DNA of 64,000 nucleotides from Pedobacter planticolens (GCF_014172375.1 NZ_WNXD01000002.1:620001-684000), one strand, 5' to 3'. Counted from the first letter of the stretch, positions 26,024 to 35,914 are shown. The notes: a model not told the origin generated them from the sequence alone. Program-made: numbers and translations.

Positions 26024-26998
26024 CTATTCGTAAACTTCTTTATTAATTACCTGCGGCATTTTTTGATTGTTTAATGCAGCTATGATATTTCTTGCGGCCA
26101 TTAGCGCCATTTGATCTCTGGTTTCTACAGTTGCCGAACCAATATGTGGAAGCACGCAAACATTTGGTAAATTAAGCAAGGGGTTATTTTTATCCATCGG
26201 TTCTGGATTAGTTACATCTAACCCCGCTCCCCAAATGGTTTTATTTTGTAGAGCGTCGATTAAGTCTTTTTCGTTATGTACAGCTCCTCTTGCAGTATTA
26301 ATAAATAGTGCTGAGGGTTTCATTTTTTTGAAAGCAGTTTGATCAAAAATATCTTTGGTTTCATCAGAAAGATTAGTGTGTACAGAAATTACATCGCTTT
26401 GTTTTAATAATTCATCAAAAGAAACATACTCAGCATCTAATAAATTTTCCGTTTCTATGTTTCGTTTTCTGTTGTGATAAATGATTTTCATTTCATAAGC
26501 CGCTTTAGCTTTTTTTGCTAATTCGATGCCTATTCTACCTAAACCAAAAATGCCTAAGGTTTTCCCGTATAATTCGATGCCTAAATCTGCGGTTGGTTCA
26601 AAACCTTTCCAATTACCTTGCTCAATTTTTTTGTGCATATTAAATGCGTTACGAGATACGGCAAGCATTAATAAAAAAGCTACATCTGAGGTCGCTTTAC
26701 TGAGCACACCAGATGTATTGCTCACTGGTACTTTATACAAACTTGCGGCATTGATATCAACATTATCGTAACCAACACTCATTAAAGCAATGCATTTTAA
26801 ATGTTTGCACTGCTCAAAAAAATTGGCATCTAATTGATTTCCTCCAACACTTAATACGGCGTCATGTTGCTTGGCTAAATTAATCAGCTCTGCTTTTGTT
26901 AATGCTAGTGTTTCTGAATGAATTGTAAGCGTATGTCCAGCTTCTTCAAGTAACTGAATTCCTTTTTGAGGTATCTTTCTAGTAAAAAAAATATTCAT
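26024..26998 (-). CDS. D-2-hydroxyacid dehydrogenase (glyoxylate/hydroxypyruvate reductase type)
   Basis: A 324-aa protein. The NAD(P)-binding loop is GIFGLGRIGIELAKKAK (about 149-165), followed by YHNRKR at the end of the second strand. Catalytic residues are visible as Arg in NTARGAVHNE, Glu in NPEPMD and His in VLPHIGSATVETR, the Arg-Glu-His set of the family. It reduces glyoxylate or hydroxypyruvate, or oxidises D-glycerate. The HN-R sequence after the second strand could favour NADPH, but this is not certain. Single gene; the neighbours give no pathway. Confidence 0.9.
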   Translation of the reverse strand: MNIFFTRKIPQKGIQLLEEAGHTLTIHSETLALTKAELINLAKQHDAVLSVGGNQLDANFFEQCKHLKCIALMSVGYDNVDINAASLYKVPVSNTSGVLSKATSDVAFLLMLAVSRNAFNMHKKIEQGNWKGFEPTADLGIELYGKTLGIFGLGRIGIELAKKAKAAYEMKIIYHNRKRNIETENLLDAEYVSFDELLKQSDVISVHTNLSDETKDIFDQTAFKKMKPSALFINTARGAVHNEKDLIDALQNKTIWGAGLDVTNPEPMDKNNPLLNLPNVCVLPHIGSATVETRDQMALMAARNIIAALNNQKMPQVINKEVYE

Positions 26999-27043
26999 GT
27001 TGACAATACAAATATCTAAAAATAGTAAAGCAAATCTCCCTTT

Positions 27044-28276
27044 TTATTTCCCTTGCAATGTTTTATTCAATTTTTCCCGAATCGTTGTATTTTCTTGTAT
27101 GGATAAAGATTTTTTGAAACATTCGATCGCTTTTGGTTTATCGCCAATTGCCAGGAAATAGTCGCCATATGAATCGTAGACATTAAAACTTTCAGGATAA
27201 TTATCAACATTTAGTTTAAACAGTCCTCCAGCTTTGGGGTATTGATTTCGCTGTAAACATTCATACCCCAAGCCGTTTATCATATTTTCAGGTGGGTAAA
27301 GCTTATAACCAAACAGTTTTGAAACTTCCTGATAATGTTTTTCGAATTTATTTACTAAATCTACCGTAGGATCTGTAAAGTCTTTAAAGGAAAGCTTAAA
27401 ACGATACTTGCTAAAAATGAAACGAAAAGCATCATATTCAGCAATTAAGGGTACAGATCCATGGTCATCATTGCTATAATATTTACTTTCATACCTTAAT
27501 CCGTTTTGCTTTTGATCTTTAATATTTTTATCCAAATCAAGAATTGAACGGATATGTTTGGTACCAATAGATGTGTCGCTCCGAACTTTAGTGATATCCA
27601 TACTTTCGTTCATAGTATTTGCAATTCCTAAATACAAAGTAGTACCTGAAAAATTCTTTTCTCTCAAAGATTTCTTAGTTGTATTTAACAAATTCATTTT
27701 ATCCCACCACATGCTTGGGTCTATGCAAATGTAGGAGTTGAATAATTTTGTATGATTTATTGCAACGTTCATTACTGTTAGGCCTCCCAATGAATGCCCA
27801 ATTAACATTTTGTAAGGTTGCGTTGAATATAAAGAATCAATACGTGGCATCAATTCCTTTTCAATAAATGAAACAAAGCGTTCGCCACCCCCTGATGTTT
27901 TTGAAGATGCACTGTCTATAAAAGGAGGGTCAGCATCTACATGTGTTGGGGTCAAGTCTCTTGTTCTATCTGTATTTGGAATGCCCACTACAATCATTTC
28001 GGGGGAAATAGTATTCCCATTTACTTGACTAAGTTGCTGAATCATACCTACTACTGAATAAAAATGGGCATCACCATCCAATAAATATACTACAGGATAT
28101 CGCTGTTTAGAATCGGCGTTCCAGCTACTTGGCACATATACCCAGATTTTTCTTTGTTCATTCAGAATTTTCGATTGGATGCTATCAATTGTTCCGATGG
28201 TTACTTTATTATCCTTTTGAGCCAAGGCACCTAATGAAAGAATTGCCGTAAGAATTGAAAGAATTAATTTTTTCAT
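27044..28276 (-). CDS. Exported esterase-D-like alpha/beta hydrolase with C-terminal TPR
   Basis: A 410-aa protein with a signal peptide ending near GALAQ. The esterase domain (about 25-290) has VYVPSSWNADSKQRYPVVYL, DGDAHFY, the nucleophile elbow IGHSLGGLTV (about 163-172) and a likely catalytic His in NDDHGSVP (about 270). It resembles the Fes/esterase-D family (PF00756). The last 80 residues form a TPR-like repeat (YDSYGDYFLAIGDKPKAIEC). Related proteins hydrolyse ferric-siderophore or acyl esters; the substrate here is unknown. Single gene with a long upstream region. Confidence 0.85.
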   Translation of the reverse strand: MKKLILSILTAILSLGALAQKDNKVTIGTIDSIQSKILNEQRKIWVYVPSSWNADSKQRYPVVYLLDGDAHFYSVVGMIQQLSQVNGNTISPEMIVVGIPNTDRTRDLTPTHVDADPPFIDSASSKTSGGGERFVSFIEKELMPRIDSLYSTQPYKMLIGHSLGGLTVMNVAINHTKLFNSYICIDPSMWWDKMNLLNTTKKSLREKNFSGTTLYLGIANTMNESMDITKVRSDTSIGTKHIRSILDLDKNIKDQKQNGLRYESKYYSNDDHGSVPLIAEYDAFRFIFSKYRFKLSFKDFTDPTVDLVNKFEKHYQEVSKLFGYKLYPPENMINGLGYECLQRNQYPKAGGLFKLNVDNYPESFNVYDSYGDYFLAIGDKPKAIECFKKSLSIQENTTIREKLNKTLQGK

Positions 28277-28834
28277 TGTCGATATATGGTTTGCTGTTAT
28301 TTAGATACGGCACAACTCTTAAATATTAGGAAAAGCCTATTTATGAAATCTTCGATTCAAATAAAGCAGATCAAATTTATTTAAATCGGATAATTTGAGA
28401 TTGAGCATAGTTGTTACTTTAGTAAACCTAAGATAGTGAATTTCAATTGAAAACATAAAGCTGACCTTTGATTATGCTCTGCTTAATATTGGGATGATAC
28501 CATGTTCGTAACAGCTTAACTATTACTTCGAATTTAACTCGCACTTCAGTCGGACTTTGGTCGGATTCAATTGTCACAAGTCCGAACCAACCCCGAACTA
28601 ACTCCGTCTAAAGCCCGTTTTAACAAATATACTTTTTCGATGTTTTTATAGAGCGAAGACGAGGCAAATAAATCCTTTACATTTTCTTACAATTGGTATA
28701 ACCTTACAGATAAAAATTAAAAATGCTCTCCCCAACTTTTTAGACTTCCAGTACTCTGATATCTCTCCCTTTTTCCTGAAAACAAAAAATGCCCAAGCAA
28801 AGCGAGGGCATCTTATTATTATATTTGGTTAGAT
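28277..28834. other. 558-bp intergenic region with inverted TCGGACTT repeats
   Basis: It contains GTCGGACTTTGGTCGGATT (about 28552-28570) facing AAGTCCGAACCAACCCCGAA (about 28579-28598), an imperfect inverted pair. The only other clear element is the pyruvate kinase terminator at its right end. I see no ORF with coding character. It presumably holds the promoter of the esterase gene, but no box is convincing. Confidence 0.4.
28783..28811 (-). terminator. Terminator of pyruvate kinase
   Basis: On the minus strand ATGCCC (28811-28806), loop, GGGCAT (28794-28789), followed by a T run (28789-28784). It lies 24 bp after the pyk stop. Confidence 0.75.
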
Positions 28835-30265
28835 TTAGTCTATAACAGTAATTTTAAGCATGTTTGTTTTGCCTTTAATCTCCATTGGTATAGCAGCTGT
28901 ATTGATAATCACATCTCCCTTTTTAATTAATTTCTTTTTCTTTAAAAATTCATTAACCTCGGTAATTGTATCATCAGTACTTTCAAACTTATCGTAAAAG
29001 AAACCTCTTACTCCCCAAACTAAACTTAATGTATTTAATAAAGCTTCGTTACTGGTAAAGATAAATATAGGCGATTTAGGGCGATGTGCAGAAATTTCGA
29101 ATGCCGTATAACCACTCAACGTCATTGATACAATACCTACCGCATTGGTTTGTTTAGAAAGTGAGCAGGCCGAATCACAAACTGCATCGCTTAAGAAACT
29201 ATCTGCTTTAGGTTTTAAAAACTTTTCTGGGTGGAAAGGATAACTGTTATCTTCTATGTTACAAATAATTTTCTGCATCGTTTCAATTACAATTAGCGGA
29301 AACTCTCCAACTGATGTTTCTCCACTTAACATTACCGCGTCTGCACCATCCAAAACCGAATTCGCTACGTCATTTACTTCTGCACGCGTTGGACGAGGCG
29401 TAGTAATCATGCTTTCTAGCATTTGCGTAGCGATAATTACTGGTTTAGAAGCCGCTCTACATTTCTGTACAATCATTTTTTGCAATAATGGCACTTCTTC
29501 CATTGGCATTTCTACTCCCAAATCTCCACGAGCAACCATAATCGCATCAGAAACAGCAATAATTTCGTCGATATTTGCAATTGCCTCTGGTTTTTCAATT
29601 TTAGCAACAACTCTTGCTGTTTTACCTCTCGCTTTAATAATATCTTTTAGCTCGATGATATCTTCCGCATTGCGGACAAAAGATAAACCAATCCATTCTA
29701 CATCATTTTCTAAAACAAATTCTAAGTTTTTACGATCTTCTATCGTTAATGAAGGGATAGAAACTTTAGTATTTGGAAGATTTACACCTTTTCTAGATGT
29801 TAAAATACCGCCATGTACAATTTCGCAAACAACTTCATCTTTATAATTGGTTTCAAGTACTCGCATTTGCAATTTTCCATCATCTAAAAGGATAATTTCA
29901 CCTGCTTTTACATCTTGTGGGAAGTTTTCATACGTGATGTAAATCCGCTCCTCATTACCCACACATTCTTTGGTTGTAATTACGGTACGGCTACCATTAA
30001 CTAAGTGAATACCACCATCTTTAACAGTTCCAATTCTAATTTTAGGCCCTTGTAAATCGGCCAAGATGCCAACATTATATTTATATTTTTTGTTGATGCT
30101 ACGAATGGTATCTAAAACTTCTTGATGATCAGCCTGAGAACCATGAGAAAAATTAAGGCGGCAAACATCTAGTCCTGCATTAAACATACTATACAAAACT
30201 TCTGGTTTGGCTGATGCCGGGCCTAAAGTGGCCACTATTTTAGTTCTTGAATGAAAAGGTTTCAT
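28835..30265 (-). CDS. pyk: Pyruvate kinase
   Basis: A 476-aa protein of normal length. It opens with RTKIVATLGPAS, then CRLNFSHGSQADH (Arg and Asn/His of the active site), the B domain (about 70-170), the catalytic Lys in VVAKIEKPEAIANIDEII (about 220) and the metal-binding MVARGDLGVEMP (about 245-256). The C-terminal allosteric domain runs from about 350. It converts phosphoenolpyruvate and ADP to pyruvate and ATP in glycolysis. It may be co-transcribed with the IPExxxVDY gene 139 bp upstream, a common neighbour in this group. Confidence 0.97.
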   Translation of the reverse strand: MKPFHSRTKIVATLGPASAKPEVLYSMFNAGLDVCRLNFSHGSQADHQEVLDTIRSINKKYKYNVGILADLQGPKIRIGTVKDGGIHLVNGSRTVITTKECVGNEERIYITYENFPQDVKAGEIILLDDGKLQMRVLETNYKDEVVCEIVHGGILTSRKGVNLPNTKVSIPSLTIEDRKNLEFVLENDVEWIGLSFVRNAEDIIELKDIIKARGKTARVVAKIEKPEAIANIDEIIAVSDAIMVARGDLGVEMPMEEVPLLQKMIVQKCRAASKPVIIATQMLESMITTPRPTRAEVNDVANSVLDGADAVMLSGETSVGEFPLIVIETMQKIICNIEDNSYPFHPEKFLKPKADSFLSDAVCDSACSLSKQTNAVGIVSMTLSGYTAFEISAHRPKSPIFIFTSNEALLNTLSLVWGVRGFFYDKFESTDDTITEVNEFLKKKKLIKKGDVIINTAAIPMEIKGKTNMLKITVID

Positions 30266-30404
30266 TTATTATTATTTTATTGACGATAAAACAAAAAAGT
30301 GGAAATTTATTGAAAATAACGTTGTTTTATCTATTTGTTTATGTTGCGTTTCAGTTTTATTAAGATTCAAATATAGTGTATTTAATACACGAACAATATA
30401 AAAT

Positions 30405-30824
30405 TTACATTACTAAATTCTCTTTTGACTTTAATTTAAGCGGATTTATTTGCGCAGCTACCTGTATATCAGTCAGTTTATTTAATCTTGTCAGGATAAA
30501 ATTAAGATCTTCTTTATCAATATATTGATGGATGATCATAAAAAAATCTACTTTATTCATCTCCGGAATTAAAAATCCTTCACTGTTCCGATTACTCACC
30601 AAATAATACTCAATTTCACCCTGTTCTACAAAATAATAAAACTTAGAAAACGAAAGTGGGGCTTCATCAATATTATAATAAACCTCGTGATCATCAGCCT
30701 TTTCGAAATCAAATTCTAAGCTTTTATTAATTTTATGGCATAGTATATAATCTTTTGCAGCTGCCGTTATCGCGATTAAAACAAAATCAAGGTCTAAAGA
30801 GAGTTTTAAATAAGTTTTGTTCAA
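30405..30824 (-). CDS. IPExxxVDY family protein
   Basis: A 139-aa cytoplasmic protein with no signal peptide. The family signature is present as FLIPEMNKVDFF (about 84-95), with Phe instead of the final Tyr. Other recognisable parts are LDLDFVLIAITAAAKDYILC at the start and YYLVSNRNSEG in the middle. The family is restricted to Bacteroidota, has no known function, and is often found next to acpP and pyruvate kinase, as here. It is divergent from acpP. Confidence 0.85.
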   Translation of the reverse strand: MNKTYLKLSLDLDFVLIAITAAAKDYILCHKINKSLEFDFEKADDHEVYYNIDEAPLSFSKFYYFVEQGEIEYYLVSNRNSEGFLIPEMNKVDFFMIIHQYIDKEDLNFILTRLNKLTDIQVAAQINPLKLKSKENLVM

Positions 30825-30917
30825 AACAGAATATTTTTTTAGAATTACGAAATTATAAAACTAATTTTACATTAAGTTTGAAATAAAAACATTAAAATTG
30901 ATTGAGAAATAAAAACA

Positions 30918-30949
30918 TTTGAAAAGTGTTAGAATTTTATTTTTCTTTG
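30918..30949 (+). promoter_or_regulatory. Promoter-like site of acpP
   Basis: TTTG (30918-30921), 20-bp spacer, TTTCTTTG (30942-30949). The -7 element keeps the TTTG end but lacks the leading TA. Transcription would start near 30955, about 28 nt before the acpP ATG. Confidence 0.4.
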
Positions 30950-30982
30950 CACAGAATTATTTAACCATTAAATTATAAAATT

Positions 30983-31219
30983 ATGTCTGATATTGCTTCA
31001 AGAGTTAAGGCTATCATTGTAGAAAAACTAGGTGTTGATGAAAGCGAAGTTACGCCAGAAGCGTCTTTCACAAACGACTTAGGTGCGGATTCTTTAGATA
31101 CCGTTGAGTTGATTATGGAATTTGAAAAAGAATTCAATGTTGCTATTCCTGATGATCAGGCTGAAACTATCGGTACAGTTGGTCAAGCAGTTGCTTATTT
31201 AGAAAAAAACGTTAAGTAA
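30983..31219 (+). CDS. acpP: Acyl carrier protein
   Basis: A 78-aa acidic protein. The 4'-phosphopantetheine attachment site is Ser37 in [18 protein letters not shown]. It carries the growing acyl chain in type II fatty acid synthesis. It starts the acpP-fabF-rnc cluster, an arrangement shared by many bacteria, with a 30-bp gap to fabF. Confidence 0.97.
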   Translation: MSDIASRVKAIIVEKLGVDESEVTPEASFTNDLGADSLDTVELIMEFEKEFNVAIPDDQAETIGTVGQAVAYLEKNVK

Positions 31220-31249
31220 TAAAATACGCTTTCCGTACAATACGTATAA

Positions 31250-32503
31250 ATGGAATTAAAAAGAGTAGTAGTTACAGGTTTAGGGGCGCTCACTCCAATT
31301 GGTAATACCACCCAAGAATTTTGGGATGGTTTAATTAATGGTGTGAGCGGCGCTGGGCCCATTACAGGTTTTGATACTGAAAAGTTCAAGACGAAATTTG
31401 CATGTGAGCTTAAAAACTTTAATCCAGAAGATCATTTGGATAAAAAAGAAGCTCGCAAGTTAGACCCATTTGTGCAGTATGCTTTAGTAGCTACAGCAGA
31501 AGCCGTAAAAGATGGTGGTTATGATTGGGAAAAAATCGATACCAACCGTGTAGGTGTAATCTGGGGCTCGGGCATAGGCGGATTTAAAACGTTTCAGGAA
31601 GAAATGAAGAATTTCTTTTTGGGCGATGGAACTCCACGTATTAACCCTTTCTTTATTCCGAAAGTAATTATTGACATTGCTCCCGGCCACATTTCTATGA
31701 AATATGGTTTACGTGGACCAAATTTTTCTACTGTTTCGGCTTGTGCTTCGGCTACCAATGCCATGATTGATGCTTTCAATTATATCCGTTTGGATATTGC
31801 TGATATTATCATTTCTGGTGGTTCTGAAGCTATTATTAACGAAGCAGGTATTGGCGGTTTCAACGCCATGCATGCGCTTTCTACAAGAAATGATGATCCA
31901 AAAACTGCATCACGTCCATTTGATAAAGACCGCGAAGGTTTTGTTGCTGGTGAAGGTGCTGGGGCCATTATTTTAGAAGAATTAGAACATGCTAAAGCTC
32001 GTGGCGCTAAAATCTACGCAGAAATTGTAGGTGGCGGTATGAGTGCTGATGCGAATCACATTACTGCTCCACACCCACAAGGTTTAGGCGCAAAATTAGT
32101 AATGGCAAATGCATTGAGAGATGCTAAAATGACTACTGCTGACATTGATTATATTAATGTTCATGGTACTTCTACTCCACTTGGAGATGTAAGTGAAAGC
32201 AGAGCGATTGTAGATTTATTTGGCGAAGATGCCTATAGATTGAACATTAGTTCTACTAAATCTATGACAGGACATTTATTAGGTGCAGCGGGTGCTATTG
32301 AGGCAATTGCAACTATTTTAGCTGTAAAAAATGACATTGTTCCTCCAACAATTAACCATTTTACAGATGACCCTGAGTTTGATCCGAAATTAAACTTTAC
32401 GTTTAACAAGGCTCAAAAGCGCACAATTCGTGCTGCTCAAAGTAATACCTTTGGTTTTGGTGGTCATAATGCATCTGTTATTTTCAAAAAATACGAAGGT
32501 TAA
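31250..32503 (+). CDS. fabF: 3-oxoacyl-[acyl-carrier-protein] synthase II
   Basis: A 417-aa protein of normal length. The condensing-enzyme triad is Cys165 (VSACASATNA), His305 (NVHGTSTPLGD) and His342 (MTGHLLGAAGA). It elongates acyl-ACP with malonyl-ACP in the cytoplasm. FabF rather than FabB is favoured by length, by the opening KRVVVTGLGALTPIG and by the acpP neighbour. It lies 30 bp after acpP and 85 bp before rnc, probably one transcript. Confidence 0.96.
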   Translation: MELKRVVVTGLGALTPIGNTTQEFWDGLINGVSGAGPITGFDTEKFKTKFACELKNFNPEDHLDKKEARKLDPFVQYALVATAEAVKDGGYDWEKIDTNRVGVIWGSGIGGFKTFQEEMKNFFLGDGTPRINPFFIPKVIIDIAPGHISMKYGLRGPNFSTVSACASATNAMIDAFNYIRLDIADIIISGGSEAIINEAGIGGFNAMHALSTRNDDPKTASRPFDKDREGFVAGEGAGAIILEELEHAKARGAKIYAEIVGGGMSADANHITAPHPQGLGAKLVMANALRDAKMTTADIDYINVHGTSTPLGDVSESRAIVDLFGEDAYRLNISSTKSMTGHLLGAAGAIEAIATILAVKNDIVPPTINHFTDDPEFDPKLNFTFNKAQKRTIRAAQSNTFGFGGHNASVIFKKYEG

Positions 32504-32588
32504 CCTACGAAAACTATCTTTGTTGATATTTGTATTGTATATTTATACATTACACAGTTAACTTTTTAATTTTTTGTTATAAGATTTA

Positions 32589-33317
32589 ATGCCATTTTTC
32601 AATTTATATAAACTTTACTTATCGCCCAACAAAGAGTTTGTAAAAAAACTTAAAAACATTTTAGGCTTTGTGCCTGGAAATGTGACTTTGTATAAAATGG
32701 CTTTCAGACATCGTTCTGTTGCTAAAGTTTTAAAAAATGGCAGTAGAAGTAGCAACGAACGCTTAGAGTTTTTAGGTGATGCCATTTTAGGGTCTGTTAT
32801 CGCGGAGCTTCTTTTCAAAATCTACCCCTACAAGGAAGAAGGTTTCTTAACCGAAATGCGCTCTAAAATTGTAAATAGAGCCAATCTAAATCAACTTGCT
32901 CGTAAAATGGGTTTTGATCAACTGATTGTTTTTGATCAGAAAACGGTAAATGTACAATCCAAACATCATTCTATGCTAGGAGATGCTTTTGAAGCATTAA
33001 TTGGCGCTGTTTATTTAGACAAAGGTTACAACTTCACCAAAAACTTATTATTAAAACGCATTGTTAAGCCATATATTGATGTGCATACTTTGGAAATGAC
33101 GGAAACGAATTTCAAGAGTAAATTAATTGAATGGTGTCAACGTCATGGTAAAGATATTTCTTTTGATATGGTAGAAAATGGCGAAGGCGAAAGCACTAAG
33201 TTATTTACCATTCATGCAATTATCGACAGTGAAAATCATGGTATTGGAAGAGATTATAACAAGAAAAATGCAGAGAAATTAGCTGCAGAGAAAGCTTGTG
33301 AATCGTTGGCTATTTAG
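32589..33317 (+). CDS. rnc: Ribonuclease III
   Basis: A 242-aa protein. The RNase III signature is NERLEFLGDAILGSVIAE (about 57-74), with the second metal-binding cluster in MLGDAFEALIGAVYLDKG (about 130-147). A C-terminal double-stranded RNA-binding domain starts near 175 (NFKSKLIEWCQRHG). It matures rRNA and cleaves structured RNA. An extra N-terminal segment of about 30 residues (FNLYKLYLSPNKEFVKKLKN) is common in Bacteroidota enzymes. Third gene of the acpP-fabF-rnc cluster. Confidence 0.95.
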   Translation: MPFFNLYKLYLSPNKEFVKKLKNILGFVPGNVTLYKMAFRHRSVAKVLKNGSRSSNERLEFLGDAILGSVIAELLFKIYPYKEEGFLTEMRSKIVNRANLNQLARKMGFDQLIVFDQKTVNVQSKHHSMLGDAFEALIGAVYLDKGYNFTKNLLLKRIVKPYIDVHTLEMTETNFKSKLIEWCQRHGKDISFDMVENGEGESTKLFTIHAIIDSENHGIGRDYNKKNAEKLAAEKACESLAI

Positions 33318-33381
33318 TTTTAACAATTGGCAATTTTCAATTAACAGTTTTGGATTTAGAGGTGCAAACCGCCAAAGAAAA

Positions 33382-34101
33382 TTATTTAACTGGTTTCGTT
33401 AACGTATCTGTATATTTCTTGTAAGAATCCTTAATCCACTTTGTGGCATCATAAACTGTCCAGTTTTTTGCTTTCTCGTAATCTGGGCGATAATTAACCA
33501 TGAAATCTTCTAATGCTTTTCCTTCTAAACCAGTATTTTTATTAATAGTAAATTTATTAAAGAGTTCATCTACTTGGTTGTTTTGAAGTTCGGAAACATA
33601 CATGTTGTTAAATCTGCGGGCATTGTTTGGCGTTCGACCGAACAATTCATAGATAGCTGTCAATGGTGAGAAAAAGTAGGAAAGGATAGGTGGTTTGCCG
33701 CCATAAAAAGATCCCTTATTTTTAAAATCTCGCTTAATATCATCCAACGTTTGCTTTTTACTTTGTCCGTTAATCACTACTTCACTTAGCGTATTTCCTC
33801 TATTTAACGTAATTACCATATCTTTTGTAGAAGCAACTACTACTTGTACATCATTAAATCCTCTTTTAATAATTTCTAAAGTATCTCCAACATTAGCTCT
33901 AATTTGAAACAAGCCCATGTCATTGCTTCCAACACTATAATGATTACGTTTATTGCTAATTTCTCCTAGGGCTATTCTAATTTTTGATCCATTTTCCATA
34001 AGAACGCCATTCAGCATAAATTCTTGTTGCGCAAAAACAGTTGCCGAAGAAAGTACGAATAGGAATAGTATGCCAAAAAAAGATAAACGAGCCAATCTCA
34101 T
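33382..34101 (-). CDS. Exported carboxypeptidase-like regulatory domain protein
   Basis: A 239-aa protein with a signal peptide ending near VFAQQ (residue 25). Residues about 27-105 form a CarboxypepD_reg-like beta-sandwich (MLNGVLMENGSKIRIALGEI, NDMGLFQIRANVGDTLEIIK), the fold that precedes many TonB receptors, but no barrel follows. The second half (about 110-239) is helical and charged and has no family I recognise. It is probably periplasmic or surface-associated, with unknown role. It converges on rnc and is divergent from plsC. Confidence 0.8.
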   Translation of the reverse strand: MRLARLSFFGILFLFVLSSATVFAQQEFMLNGVLMENGSKIRIALGEISNKRNHYSVGSNDMGLFQIRANVGDTLEIIKRGFNDVQVVVASTKDMVITLNRGNTLSEVVINGQSKKQTLDDIKRDFKNKGSFYGGKPPILSYFFSPLTAIYELFGRTPNNARRFNNMYVSELQNNQVDELFNKFTINKNTGLEGKALEDFMVNYRPDYEKAKNWTVYDATKWIKDSYKKYTDTLTKPVK

Positions 34102-34171
34102 TACAGAGTTAATTTTATTTTGTAAACTTAAGGATTGTTTGTTAATCCCTTAAGTTAAAAAACGTTAATAA

Positions 34172-34909
34172 ATGGGTAAAGTTTTATCTGCTTTGTATTT
34201 ATTTTATGCTGCATTAATTTTTATCCTATTGATGTTCATCGCCTTACCTTTTGTTTTATTAGCCACCGCACTCTTGGCTCCAGCAACTGGTAAACGAGTT
34301 GGCATGTTTTTTTTACGATGCTGGGCATGGGGATTTAGTTTAACTACTTTCTTTTGGGTAAAAACCACTAACAAACATTTAATTAATCGCGAAGTGCCAC
34401 ATATTTACGTTGGCAATCATGGTTCTTATTTAGATGCAATTGCAGTTTGCATTAGTGTTCCGCAATATTTTAGCCCATTGGGGAAGATAGAAATGGCTAA
34501 AGTGCCTGTCTTTGGGTGGATTTATAAACGTATTGTAGTGATGATAGATCGAAGTAGTAAAGAAAGCAGAGAACGATCTGTAGCTGCATTAAAACGTGAT
34601 ATTGCAAATGGGCAATCTATTCTTATATTTCCAGAGGGAACAATGAATAAAAGCGATGCTCCGCTTAGTGAGTTTTACGATGGTGCTTTTAAAATTGCTA
34701 TCGAAACTCAAACACCATTGATGCCTTTTGTAATGATCAATAATAAAAAATTATTACCAAGAGTACATCCTTTAAAAGCACACCCAGGTTTATTAACTAC
34801 TGTTTTTATCACACCTGTGGATGTAAAAGGCTTGCAATTAGAAGATTTAGCTATGCTGAAACAAAAAGTATACACCTTAATGGAAGAGGCTATCTTAAAA
34901 TATAGCTAA
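34172..34909 (+). CDS. plsC: 1-acyl-sn-glycerol-3-phosphate acyltransferase
   Basis: A 245-aa membrane protein. Two N-terminal hydrophobic stretches (about 4-40) precede the acyltransferase motifs: NHGSYLDA (the NHxxxxD catalytic motif, about 87-94), GKIEMAKVPVFGWIYK, and FPEGTMNKSD (about 152-161). It transfers an acyl chain to lysophosphatidic acid to give phosphatidic acid. Its product feeds phospholipid synthesis, and the acpP-fabF genes lie a short way upstream, though on a separate unit. Confidence 0.9.
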   Translation: MGKVLSALYLFYAALIFILLMFIALPFVLLATALLAPATGKRVGMFFLRCWAWGFSLTTFFWVKTTNKHLINREVPHIYVGNHGSYLDAIAVCISVPQYFSPLGKIEMAKVPVFGWIYKRIVVMIDRSSKESRERSVAALKRDIANGQSILIFPEGTMNKSDAPLSEFYDGAFKIAIETQTPLMPFVMINNKKLLPRVHPLKAHPGLLTTVFITPVDVKGLQLEDLAMLKQKVYTLMEEAILKYS

Positions 34910-34977
34910 GGTATTGTTAGATTGTTCAATTGCTATTTGTTGAAGTCAAAACTTTATACTTTTTACTATCTTTGCAC

Positions 34978-35853
34978 ATGATAAAATCAATGACAGGCTT
35001 TGGCTTGGCCTCTACAGATCATGAAAACGTAAAGTTTGCAGTAGAGATAAAATCTTTAAACTCTAAATTTTTAGAGTTAAATTTAAAATTACCTAGAGCA
35101 TATTCAGATAAGGAACTTTTGTTGCGCAATACTTGCAGCAAAGATATAGAACGCGGAAAAGTAAATGTTTCTATCAACATTGAACGTAGTGACGATAACC
35201 AAAAAGGAGCTACAATTAATACCGTTTTATTAACTAGATATTATAAGCAATTAGAAGAAATTAACGCTTCATTGGGCGCTAACTCGGCTAATCTATTGCA
35301 AACAGCTTTAAATTTCCCAGAGGTAATTACCTATACGGAAGAAGAAGTTGGCGAAAACGATTGGGAGGTTTTACATCAGACCTTTTTAAAAGCTTTAGCA
35401 AACTTTAATCAGTTTAGAGAAGATGAAGGATCTGTTTTAAGAACTGATTTAGAGCTTCGTATTCAAAATATACTTGATTTTTTTGCACAAATAGATAAAC
35501 TAGCTCCATTAAGGGTTCCACAGGTTAAAGCTAGACTTACTCAATTTTTAGAGGAAACAGTTGGTAAAGTAAATTACGACCAGAACCGTTTAGAGCAAGA
35601 ACTGATTTATTACATTGATAAGTTAGATATTACTGAAGAAAAAACTCGTCTAAAAAGCCATTGCGATTACTTTATGGCGACTTTAAAAAGTAAAGATGCC
35701 AACGGTAAAAAACTTGGTTTTATTTCTCAAGAAATAGGCAGAGAAATTAACACCATGGGCGCAAAAGCTAATGATGCACATATACAGCAGTTGGTGGTGG
35801 GCATGAAAGAAGAATTAGAAAAAATTAAAGAACAGTTATTAAATGTATTGTAA
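34978..35853 (+). CDS. YicC/YloC-family endoribonuclease
   Basis: A 291-aa protein, the usual family length. I chose ATG 34978 (MIKSMTGFGLAS) because YicC proteins begin MI-SMT; the longer frame from 34930 adds a non-homologous leader. The conserved end is visible: KSHCDYFMATLKSKDANGKK, GFISQEIGREINTMGAKAND. Family members form an RNA-cleaving ring and affect small-RNA stability. The promoter-like box TATCTTTG at 34967-34974 lies three bases before the ATG, so a leaderless mRNA is possible. It is followed by gmk and nadD, a common gene order. Confidence 0.92.
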   Translation: MIKSMTGFGLASTDHENVKFAVEIKSLNSKFLELNLKLPRAYSDKELLLRNTCSKDIERGKVNVSINIERSDDNQKGATINTVLLTRYYKQLEEINASLGANSANLLQTALNFPEVITYTEEEVGENDWEVLHQTFLKALANFNQFREDEGSVLRTDLELRIQNILDFFAQIDKLAPLRVPQVKARLTQFLEETVGKVNYDQNRLEQELIYYIDKLDITEEKTRLKSHCDYFMATLKSKDANGKKLGFISQEIGREINTMGAKANDAHIQQLVVGMKEELEKIKEQLLNVL

Positions 35854-35914
35854 AGTTGTAAGGTTGAAATGTTTTAACGTTCCAACTTTCTAACTTTTCA
35901 ACTTTCCAATTAAA

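Noticed and set aside
28552-28598. Terminator or att site from inverted TCGGACTT copies
   Set aside because: Pairing is imperfect, no T run follows, and no integrase or mobile gene is near.
29256-29846. 196-codon antisense ORF in pyruvate kinase
   Set aside because: It is opposite a well-conserved gene and has no recognisable motif.
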